A DNA stretch of 64,000 nucleotides, taken from positions 62,001 to 126,000 of the forward strand of contig NZ_FWWW01000048.1 of NCBI RefSeq assembly GCF_900176135.1. Direction: 5' to 3'. The notes beneath the pieces are model-generated. The model was given only the letters and a program-made list of their open reading frames with translations. It had not been told where the DNA came from and made no database searches. Every line of letters starts with the position of its first letter. Position 1 is the first letter of the stretch. A program made the translations under genes and the position numbers. This DNA is from Hymenobacter roseosalivarius DSM 11622 (GTDB lineage: Bacteria > Bacteroidota > Bacteroidia > Cytophagales > Hymenobacteraceae). This document shows, piece after piece, positions 26,406 through 32,912 of this stretch.

Positions 26406-26972
26406 CTAGCGGCCGAAAAACAGGTCAGTTTTGTCTTCGCGGGTGCCATCCTCCAGCGGATATTCGCGCCGCATGGGGTGATAGTCCATATCCTCAACAT
26501 TGAGAATGCGGATGAGGTTGGGATGGCCCGTGAAGATGATGCCGAAGAAGTCGAAAGCCTCGCGCTCCATCCAGTTCGCCGTGGCATGGATGTCGCTGAG
26601 GGTAGGAACGGCTGGATCGGTAATCGGGAAAAATATTTTAAGTCGGAGGCGCACATTATGCACCAAGCTGTGGAGATGATAAATCATCCCCAACTCCTGA
26701 TCTTCCTGCTCAGGATAGTGAATCCCGCACATGGTAGTCAGAAAGTTGAACTGCATGGTTGGCTCGCCGTGCAGGGTCTGAATGATTTCGTGAATCCGCT
26801 CGCGCGTGGTAGTAGCCGTAAGCAAGCCGTAAGGCTCGTCTACATCCGTAAAAGCATCTTCGCCGAATAGCTGATGAAGGGTAGTGAGCACCCGAGCATT
26901 AGTCAGCTTATTAGGGTCGGTTTCGGCTACAGCAGTTTGAGCAACAGTGGATTCTTCGTTCGATTCAGCCAT
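26406..26972 (-). CDS. nuoC: NADH-quinone oxidoreductase subunit C
   Basis: 188 aa. The 30-kDa subunit signature is present near 130-155 (ATANWMEREAFDFFGIIFTGHP, partly quoted as EREAFDFFGI) and the ending is LRREYPLEDG-like (MRREYPLEDG). It is a scaffold subunit of the peripheral arm, here separate from NuoD as in most bacteria. The N-terminus has a short Ala/Thr-rich lead. A 22-bp stem hairpin lies 17 bp upstream of its start. Confidence 0.94.
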   Translation of the reverse strand: MAESNEESTVAQTAVAETDPNKLTNARVLTTLHQLFGEDAFTDVDEPYGLLTATTTRERIHEIIQTLHGEPTMQFNFLTTMCGIHYPEQEDQELGMIYHLHSLVHNVRLRLKIFFPITDPAVPTLSDIHATANWMEREAFDFFGIIFTGHPNLIRILNVEDMDYHPMRREYPLEDGTREDKTDLFFGR

Positions 26973-26988
26973 TTTTGAGAGGAACTAT

Positions 26989-27041
26989 AAGTTGAGAGCA
27001 GCAGGAAGGATATATAAAGTCCTTCCTGCTGCTCTCAACTT
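26989..27041. repeat. Strong hairpin between nuoB and nuoC
   Basis: A perfect inverted repeat of 22 bp per arm (26989-27010 and 27020-27041; core GAGAGCAGCAGGAAGGA) with a 9-nt loop, TATATAAAG. It begins one base past the nuoB stop and ends 17 bp before the nuoC start. No T run follows on the minus strand, so termination is unlikely. It could set mRNA decay or translation between the two genes. Confidence 0.85.
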
Positions 27042-27042
27042 C

Positions 27043-27600
27043 CTACTTGATGTTATAAGAGGCCAACAGCGCCTGGTATTCGGGCGAGTTGCGGCGGCGA
27101 ATAGACTCGTTTCTAGCCAGATCCTGTACCCGCATCAATCCGTCGAGCACTTGCTCAGGACGAGGTGGGCAGCCGGGCACGTACACGTCTACGGGGATAA
27201 TGCGGTCGATGCCTTGCAGCACGGAGTAGGAGTCAAAAATGCCCCCTGAGCAGGCGCAGGCACCCATAGCTAGTACCCAACGAGGCTCAGCCATCTGCTC
27301 ATATACCTGCTTCACGATGGGAGCCATTTTCTTGGCAATGGTACCCATTACCATAAGCAAATCGGCCTGACGGGGCGAAAACGACGGCCGCTCGGAGCCG
27401 AAGCGGGAAATGTCGTAATGGGAGCCCATGGTAGCCATGAACTCAATACCACAGCAGGAGGTAGCAAAGGGCAACGGCCAGAGCGAGTTAGCGCGGGCAA
27501 TGCCAACTACCTTTTCCAGGGAAGTAGCAAAGAAACCTGCACCCTCAACACCTTCCGGGGCCTCTACGGTTTTGATTTCAGGAACTCGTATATCAGTCAT
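27043..27600 (-). CDS. nuoB: NADH-quinone oxidoreductase subunit B
   Basis: 185 aa. It holds cluster N2, the last iron-sulfur centre before quinone. The tandem Cys ligands are in [13 protein letters not shown] (about 44-56), with further ligands in MGACACSGG (about 112) and PGCPPRPE (about 142). The length and motifs are complete. It lies 71 bp after nuoA on the same strand. Confidence 0.97.
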   Translation of the reverse strand: MTDIRVPEIKTVEAPEGVEGAGFFATSLEKVVGIARANSLWPLPFATSCCGIEFMATMGSHYDISRFGSERPSFSPRQADLLMVMGTIAKKMAPIVKQVYEQMAEPRWVLAMGACACSGGIFDSYSVLQGIDRIIPVDVYVPGCPPRPEQVLDGLMRVQDLARNESIRRRNSPEYQALLASYNIK

Positions 27601-27671
27601 AAGAAAGAGTCAATTTCAGAGATGGGAATACCCATCTGACGAACACCAGCCAAGCCGCAAAAGTTTGGCGT

Positions 27672-28064
27672 TTAGCGCTCCGTCCAGCGTAGCACGCCCT
27701 TTTTGATGACGTACACGAAACCGGCCATAAGTAGGGCCAAGAAGATAATCATCTGCACGAAGCCTTCCGTTCCTAACGAGCGAAAGTTGACCGCCCAGGG
27801 ATACATAAAGATGACTTCCACATCGAATAGCACGAACAGAATAGCTGTTAGGAAGTACTTCACCGAAATCGGCGTCCGGGCGTTACCCACCGACTCAATG
27901 CCGCACTCGAAAGAACTGTCTTTGACGGCGCTCTTACGATTGGGGCCTACTAGGTGAGATACGATCATCGCAAAAGCGACAAAAGCCAAAGCAAACCCAA
28001 GCTGAACCAGAATGGGTAGATAATCAGAAGGCTGGTATTGCGCAGCAGGAAGGGCAAGAAACAT
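27672..28064 (-). CDS. nuoA: NADH-quinone oxidoreductase subunit A
   Basis: 130 aa with three transmembrane segments. The family loop SSFECGIESVGNARTPISVKYF (partly quoted as FECGIESVGNAR, about 53-64) contains the conserved Cys next to the quinone channel, and FDVEVIFMYPWAV (about 80-92) follows. It is the first gene of the nuo series and has a complete Bacteroidota promoter 42 bp upstream. Confidence 0.95.
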   Translation of the reverse strand: MFLALPAAQYQPSDYLPILVQLGFALAFVAFAMIVSHLVGPNRKSAVKDSSFECGIESVGNARTPISVKYFLTAILFVLFDVEVIFMYPWAVNFRSLGTEGFVQMIIFLALLMAGFVYVIKKGVLRWTER

Positions 28065-28105
28065 AGCAGCTGGATTAGGTCTGAGGGTAAATCAGCACTG
28101 AGGAG

Positions 28106-28136
28106 CAAAGGTAAGGCGTAAGCGATTGGGAACAAA
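28106..28136 (-). promoter_or_regulatory. Main nuo promoter
   Basis: On the minus strand, TTTG (28133-28136), a 19-bp spacer, then TACCTTTG (28106-28113). Both elements and the spacing match the Bacteroidota primary sigma consensus TTTG-N19-21-TAnnTTTG. It is the only site in the window where I found both boxes at the correct distance, and it lies 42 bp before nuoA. Confidence 0.8.
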
Positions 28137-28164
28137 GGTGAAGGTAGCAGGGTCGGGAAAGACG

Positions 28165-28172
28165 TATATTTG
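28165..28172 (+). promoter_or_regulatory. Candidate -7 promoter element for Uma2 gene
   Basis: TATATTTG, a perfect TAnnTTTG match, 20 bp before the ATG at 28193. It is divergent from the nuo promoter, with about 30 bp between them. Confidence 0.5.
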
Positions 28173-28192
28173 GAGAAACAGAAGGAAGCCTA

Positions 28193-28804
28193 ATGGAACA
28201 GGTACGTAACGCAGCCACTCACTATACCGTCGAGGAGTACATGGCTCTGGAAGCGACCTCCGAGGTGCGCCACGAATTTTATCGCGGTGAGATTTGGGCG
28301 ATGGCGGGTGCTACGGCTAATCACAACACAATTGCATTGCGCTGCGGCGCACGCTTACTGCCTATTGCTGACGAAAGAGGCTGCCGGGTATTCACCGAGA
28401 ATGTTCAACTGGAAGTAGCGCAAGGAATTCAGTACACGTATCCCGATGTGATGGTGACTTGCCATGATGAGGACGTGACGGCCGAGCGTACCATGCGCCA
28501 TCCATTGCTGCTCATCGAAGTGCTTTCTCCTTCCACCAATGACCGCGACCGGGTTTGGAAACTGTTTCGTTACCAGCGCTTGACTTCGTTGCGGCACTAT
28601 CTGCTCATTTCTCAGCAGTACCAGGCCATAGAATGGTACTACCGCACCAGCGAAACCAGCGAGTGGCAGCGGCAACTACTGACCAAGCCGGAAGAGGCAG
28701 TGGAAATCCCTGAGTTAGCGACTCGCTTGTTGCTGGCGGATATCTACGCTAATCTGCGTGTTCCATTAGTAACCGACAACGAGCCTGAGGAACCTCAACT
28801 TTAA
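28193..28804 (+). CDS. Uma2 family (DUF820) restriction-endonuclease-like protein
   Basis: 203 aa. Family features appear in order: YTVEEYMALEATSEVRHEFYRGEI (quoted as RHEFYRGEIWAMAG, about 27-40), then TYPDVMVTC (about 83), LLLIEVLSPSTNDRDR (about 105) with the PD-(D/E)xK-type acidic pair and ExLSPST, and KLFRYQRLTSLRHYLLI. Uma2 proteins are widespread, often in many copies, and are predicted nucleases of unknown role. The gene is divergent from nuo and ends at a strong terminator shared with pruA. Confidence 0.9.
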   Translation: MEQVRNAATHYTVEEYMALEATSEVRHEFYRGEIWAMAGATANHNTIALRCGARLLPIADERGCRVFTENVQLEVAQGIQYTYPDVMVTCHDEDVTAERTMRHPLLLIEVLSPSTNDRDRVWKLFRYQRLTSLRHYLLISQQYQAIEWYYRTSETSEWQRQLLTKPEEAVEIPELATRLLLADIYANLRVPLVTDNEPEEPQL

Positions 28805-28823
28805 AAATTAACCTGTAATATAT

Positions 28824-28860
28824 AAAAAGCCCCCCAGAACTTCTTCTGGGGGGCTTTTTT
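28824..28860. terminator. Bidirectional terminator built from the GCCCCCC word
   Basis: AAAAAGCCCCCCAGAA pairs with TTCTGGGGGGCTTTTT around CTTC. It has A and T runs on the two sides, so it can end both the Uma2 gene (plus) and pruA (minus), which converge here. Confidence 0.92.
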
Positions 28861-28877
28861 CGACTTAAGCAGAAAGG

Positions 28878-30548
28878 CTAAAAACCGCCCTGCCCAGTTA
28901 TGTTCAGGTTCTCGCCCGTCTCGACACCCAGGAAAGGATAGCGATAATCCACGGGTGTCACGAAGGTTTCCTTGATGGCGCGGGGCGATACCCAGCGCAG
29001 CAGGTTCAGCATGGAACCGGCCTTATCGTTGGTGCCGCTGGCGCGAGCCCCACCAAATGGCTGCTGACCAACCACGGCGCCCGTAGGCTTGTCGTTGATG
29101 TAGAAGTTGCCGGCGGCATTCACCAAGCGCTTCGAGGCCAGGTCAATAGCATAACGGTCCTGGCCGAAGACGGCGCCGGTAAGAGCGTAGGGCGAGGTGC
29201 TGTCTACCAAGTCAAGGGTTTCTTCAAACCGGTCTGCCTCGTAGACGTGCATGGTCAATACTGGTCCGAATAGCTCCTCGCACATAGTCACGTACTTAGG
29301 ATCTTTGGCTACCAGCACCGTCGGCTCCACGAAGTAGCCTTTCGACTTGTCATAATTGCCCCCCGCGATGATTTCTACCGCCGGGTCTTGCTTAGCGCCG
29401 TCGATGTACTTGGCCAGCTTATCGAAGGAAGATTCGCTGATAACGGCGTTGATGAAGTTGCCGAAATCCTCCACGTCGCCCATTTTCATCGACTTCAAGT
29501 CCTCCTGCAAATAGACTTTTACCTCCTCGTAGAGATTGGAGGGAATGTACACGCGGCTAGCGGCTGAGCACTTCTGACCCTGGTACTCAAATGCCCCCCG
29601 CGAAATAGCCGTAGCTACCTGCCGCGGGTGGGCCGAGTGGTGAGCCAGAATAAAGTCCTTGCCGCCCGTTTCGCCCACAATCCGCGGGTAAGACTTGTAC
29701 TTGTGAATGTTCTGGCCGATGGTTTTCCAGATATTCTGGAAAACGCCCGTCGAGCCGGTGAAGTGAATACCCGCAAACTCAGGGTGATTAAAAATCACGT
29801 CTCCAGCCGTGGGGCCGTCCACGTACACGAGGTTGATAACACCGGCCGGTACGCCTGCTTCCTGGAACAGCTCCATCAGCACGTGGGCCGAATAAATCTG
29901 GGTATTGGCAGGCTTCCACACCACCACGTTGCCCATCAGCGCGGCCGACGTGGGCAGGTTGCCGGCAATAGACGTGAAGTTGAATGGCGTTAGCGCAAAC
30001 ACGAAGCCTTCGAGCGGCCGGTGCTCCAGGCGGTTCCACATGCCGGGCGACGACTCAGGCTGCTGCTTATAGATTTCCTGCAGGAAATGCACGTTGAACC
30101 GGAAGAAGTCGATCAGCTCGCAAGCTGCATCGATTTCGGCCTGATAGGCGTTCTTGCTCTGGCCCAGCATAGTTGCTGCATTCAGACGGGCACGATAAGG
30201 GCCAGCCAATAGCTCGGCAGCTTTCAGGAAAATAGCAGCGCGGTGCTCCCAAGGTAGCTCAGCCCAGTCGCGGCGAGCGGCCAAAGCCGCCTCGATGGCT
30301 TGGGTTACGTGCGTGCCATCACCCTCGTGGAACTGGCCCAGCACCTGCTTATGGTCGTGGGGGGGCGAAATAGTTTTGGTCTTGCCCGAGCGCACTTCCT
30401 GTCCGCCGATATACATTGGAATATCTACCTGCTGCTGCTTGAGGTCGCGCAGAGCCTGTTGCAGCTCGGCGCGCTCCTTGGAGCCGGGCGCGTAGCCTTT
30501 TACGGGTTCGTTAATCGGGGTGGGAACGTTGAAAAAGCCGTTGGCCAT
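28878..30548 (-). CDS. pruA: 1-pyrroline-5-carboxylate dehydrogenase
   Basis: 556 aa, the length of the single-domain (ALDH4-type) enzyme rather than the fused PutA form. It oxidises glutamate semialdehyde to glutamate with NAD in proline catabolism. Active-site landmarks are FALTPFNFTSIAGNL (about 184), FTGSTGVF (about 262), the Glu in VGETGGKD (about 290) and the nucleophile Cys in EYQGQKCSAASR (about 325). The C-terminus has GQQPFGGARASGTNDKAG. A -7 element lies upstream and a shared terminator downstream, so it is probably monocistronic. Confidence 0.94.
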   Translation of the reverse strand: MANGFFNVPTPINEPVKGYAPGSKERAELQQALRDLKQQQVDIPMYIGGQEVRSGKTKTISPPHDHKQVLGQFHEGDGTHVTQAIEAALAARRDWAELPWEHRAAIFLKAAELLAGPYRARLNAATMLGQSKNAYQAEIDAACELIDFFRFNVHFLQEIYKQQPESSPGMWNRLEHRPLEGFVFALTPFNFTSIAGNLPTSAALMGNVVVWKPANTQIYSAHVLMELFQEAGVPAGVINLVYVDGPTAGDVIFNHPEFAGIHFTGSTGVFQNIWKTIGQNIHKYKSYPRIVGETGGKDFILAHHSAHPRQVATAISRGAFEYQGQKCSAASRVYIPSNLYEEVKVYLQEDLKSMKMGDVEDFGNFINAVISESSFDKLAKYIDGAKQDPAVEIIAGGNYDKSKGYFVEPTVLVAKDPKYVTMCEELFGPVLTMHVYEADRFEETLDLVDSTSPYALTGAVFGQDRYAIDLASKRLVNAAGNFYINDKPTGAVVGQQPFGGARASGTNDKAGSMLNLLRWVSPRAIKETFVTPVDYRYPFLGVETGENLNITGQGGF

Positions 30549-30591
30549 GGAGTTAGTCTTTGGGTGTAGGTTTATTGATGGGGGACGGGGG

Positions 30592-30599
30592 CAAAGGTA
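30592..30599 (-). promoter_or_regulatory. Candidate -7 promoter element for pruA
   Basis: TACCTTTG on the minus strand, 44 bp before the pruA start. The -33 box is not clear. Confidence 0.5.
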
Positions 30600-30694
30600 A
30601 CAGGGAGTTGAACAACCATGATTAGACGTAGTTGCTAGCTCATTTCTGTGCCCGATTTGGTATTGGCCCCGTCGGGAAGGCTTTAGAGCTACGT

Positions 30695-31243
30695 CTACAG
30701 TCCCACCAATAGCGCCAGCACTTGCTCCTTTAATTCGTCCTGCGAGCCCGTATTGTGGATAATAGTAGCGAAGTGTGGATAAGTATCCATCATCGTTTCG
30801 CTGGGGTGATTATCATCGCGGGTGCCGTCGCCGCGCTGACTGAGCGGGTCGCCTTCTACGCGCAACATTTGCCCCCCACGTTCCCGAATAGGGTCAGCTT
30901 CGTTGGCAAAACGTATATCAGGCACAATTACAAACTGATCCTCGGGCAGGCGGGCAAAGAAGGCTTTCACCCAAATTTCCGGCTCCCATGCGCGCAGGGC
31001 GTGACCTACTTGCTGGAGCATTTCGCCGCGGGTGCGCCCAAAGATGGGTAGCAGCTGCGCTTTGCCATCCTGGTAGTAGTAGGGGGCAACTGCCTCGCCG
31101 GCCAAGGTGGCGCACACCGCCTTGATGGCGTCGCCGAAGGAAAGAATCTGCCAGTTGCGCTCGGGCTGCAATTGTTGGATGAGGCGGGCTACGGTATCCT
31201 TCCCGCTGCCTCGCTTCCCCGAAATACCGAGTAAGTGTATCAT
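30695..31243 (-). CDS. P-loop nucleotide kinase, dNMP-kinase-like
   Basis: 182 aa. The N-terminal Walker A is GKRGSGKDT (about 9-17), as in phage and bacterial deoxynucleoside monophosphate kinases. Later features fit that family: LSFGDAIKAVC (about 34), RTRGEMLQQVGHALR (about 70) and IVPDIRFANEAD (about 105). It probably phosphorylates a nucleoside monophosphate with ATP; the specific base is not readable. A -7 element sits 8 bp from the ATG, which implies a very short leader. Confidence 0.78.
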   Translation of the reverse strand: MIHLLGISGKRGSGKDTVARLIQQLQPERNWQILSFGDAIKAVCATLAGEAVAPYYYQDGKAQLLPIFGRTRGEMLQQVGHALRAWEPEIWVKAFFARLPEDQFVIVPDIRFANEADPIRERGGQMLRVEGDPLSQRGDGTRDDNHPSETMMDTYPHFATIIHNTGSQDELKEQVLALLVGL

Positions 31244-31250
31244 ATCGGCG

Positions 31251-31258
31251 CAAAGGTA
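31251..31258 (-). promoter_or_regulatory. Candidate -7 element, near-leaderless
   Basis: TACCTTTG on the minus strand, 7 bp before the ATG at 31243. Transcription starting about 7 bp downstream would give an almost leaderless mRNA. Confidence 0.45.
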
Positions 31259-31282
31259 GAAGGCATTAAGCGCCTTTCGTTC

Positions 31283-32005
31283 CTACAAAATCTCCTTTAG
31301 CTCGCTCAAACAGCTAATCTCGTAGGTCACCTCATTGAAATGCCGCCGCTTTTCGGGGTTAAAATACACCTGATCGATGCCGGCATTAAAGGCCCCCAGC
31401 ACGTCGCATTCCAGGTTATCGCCAATCATGAGGCTTTCCTCGGCACTAGCGCCGGTGCGCTCTAGAGCGTGCTCAAACATGCGGCGGTCGGGCTTAAGGC
31501 AGCCGCTGCACTCGGAGGTAATTACCTCTTGGAAGTAGGGCGTGAGCTGCGATGAGTCGAGCTTGATATATTGGATTTCCTTGAAGCCGTTGGTTATCAA
31601 ATGCAGCGTGTATTTGGTCTGCAAATACCGAAGCATGTCGTACGTAAAGGGGAACACGGCCGACTTGGTGGGCAGCAAGTCCGTGAAATGCTGGGAAATG
31701 CCTTCGGGCACGTCGGCTTCAGCTACGCCGAGCCGCACGAGCGTGCGCGTGAAGCGGGTGCTGCGCAACTGCTGCTGCGTGATTTTGCCCCCCTGGTATA
31801 AGCGCCACAGCGCGTGGTTGATGTCGCGGTAGCGGTCGATAAATTCCTCCACGGTGAATGTGCCGAAACGGCCTAAATCATAGTGGATGAAAAGCGTACG
31901 CAGGGTTTCGTCGGCGTTCTTCTCAAAGTCCCACAGGGTATGGTCGAGGTCGAAGAACAGATGGCGATACGCTTTGGCGGGGCGAAAGGAAGAGCTGGGG
32001 GGCAT
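31283..32005 (-). CDS. YjjG-type HAD nucleotide phosphatase
   Basis: 240 aa HAD hydrolase. Motif I is FFDLDHTLWDF (nucleophile Asp about 19), motif II is the Thr/Ser in LITNGF (about 116), motif III Lys is in ECSGCLKPD (about 150), and motif IV is MIGDNLECDVLGA (about 176). The helical cap and length fit the YjjG subfamily, which dephosphorylates non-canonical pyrimidine nucleotides. It starts 2 bp after the stop of the ferredoxin gene, so ArsR regulator, ferredoxin and HAD form one operon. Confidence 0.87.
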   Translation of the reverse strand: MPPSSSFRPAKAYRHLFFDLDHTLWDFEKNADETLRTLFIHYDLGRFGTFTVEEFIDRYRDINHALWRLYQGGKITQQQLRSTRFTRTLVRLGVAEADVPEGISQHFTDLLPTKSAVFPFTYDMLRYLQTKYTLHLITNGFKEIQYIKLDSSQLTPYFQEVITSECSGCLKPDRRMFEHALERTGASAEESLMIGDNLECDVLGAFNAGIDQVYFNPEKRRHFNEVTYEISCLSELKEIL

Positions 32006-32007
32006 TT

Positions 32008-32304
32008 TTAATCAAGTAGGAGTTTGGATACAACGCGCCCGTGGAGCAGATGTTCGTGCACGATGGCTGGCGCGTCGTCGGGCTGGACGTCACCGTAGAG
32101 GGCGCCGTCGGGATAAACAATTAGGGCCGCGCCGCAGCTTTTCTTGCAATGCTTACACACATCGAGGCAGCCAGTGGGGAGGGCGCGGTTGAGCTTTTTG
32201 CTCAGGCCGTGCTTTTTAATCTCTTTCTTTAAAGCCTTCACTACGTCGCGGCCTACCTCGCTTTTCTGGTTGGTGCAAACGAAAAGGTGATGTTCGTATT
32301 TCAT
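32008..32304 (-). CDS. Thioredoxin-like [2Fe-2S] ferredoxin
   Basis: 98 aa from the ATG at 32304 (MKYEHHLFVCTNQ); a TTG at 32328 would overlap the upstream gene. The Cys set (HLFVCTN, then TGCLDVCKHCKKSCGAALIVYPDG, quoted as GCLDVCKHCKKSCG) matches small thioredoxin-fold [2Fe-2S] ferredoxins, which end in a YPDG turn. It is an electron carrier or redox sensor in the cytoplasm. It lies between the ArsR-type regulator and the HAD phosphatase with near-zero gaps. Confidence 0.85.
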   Translation of the reverse strand: MKYEHHLFVCTNQKSEVGRDVVKALKKEIKKHGLSKKLNRALPTGCLDVCKHCKKSCGAALIVYPDGALYGDVQPDDAPAIVHEHLLHGRVVSKLLLD

Positions 32305-32320
32305 ACTACTTACTGCGTGA

Positions 32321-32704
32321 TCAGCCAATCCAACGGCGATTCTGGAGTTTATACGCGGCCAGCTCCCTATTCGACCAGAGGGTTTGGTAAATCTGCTGAT
32401 CGCGCACGAGCTGGGCGTCTTTTTCCATGTAACCCAAAAACGGATGAACCAGGTCCGCCATCTCGTCCTTTATAAAATAGAATGCCCAGTTGTCGAGCCG
32501 CCGGAAGCTGACCAAGCCGGCATTTTTCAGATGCAATAACTGGCGGGAGGTTTTGGTTTGGGTGAAGTCCAGCACCTGCTCCAGGTCGGAGATGCACATT
32601 TCCTGATTGCGCCAGAGCAGATGCAGCATCCGCACCCGCGACTCGTCGCCGAGGGCCTTAAATAATTGCTGACCAAAGGCCACACTGAAGTGTTTGAGGC
32701 GCAT
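32321..32704 (-). CDS. ArsR-family transcriptional regulator
   Basis: 127 aa winged-helix protein. The ArsR core is LFKALGDESRVRMLHLLWRNQEMCISDLEQVL (quoted as LFKALGDESRVRMLHLL, about 14-30), followed by the recognition helix in TKTSRQLLHLKNAGLV (about 50-65) and the wing. No clear CxC metal site is present; a single Cys (MCISD) remains, so the signal is uncertain. It is the first gene of a minus-strand operon with the ferredoxin and HAD phosphatase genes, and may repress that operon. Confidence 0.87.
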   Translation of the reverse strand: MRLKHFSVAFGQQLFKALGDESRVRMLHLLWRNQEMCISDLEQVLDFTQTKTSRQLLHLKNAGLVSFRRLDNWAFYFIKDEMADLVHPFLGYMEKDAQLVRDQQIYQTLWSNRELAAYKLQNRRWIG

Positions 32705-32912
32705 TTTTTACCAAACAAAGCAGGGAAAAAGCCCCCCGCACTTACACGAAACAAATTTACGCCCCGGCCGCGTCTTGCCGCTAAAAACGGGTTGTAGATT
32801 CTACTGGCAGGCACCGGGTAAATAGTTAGCTTGCTGCTATAAAGCCCAACTTTAACTTGGATTAATTCCAGCCACGAGAAGTAGCTCTTTGCGTGGTCCT
32901 GCCTCTGCCGCT

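Noticed and set aside
25248..26870. 540-codon open frame on the plus strand
   Set aside because: It is antisense to nuoD and nuoC, both full-length and certain. The translation is a compositional shadow.
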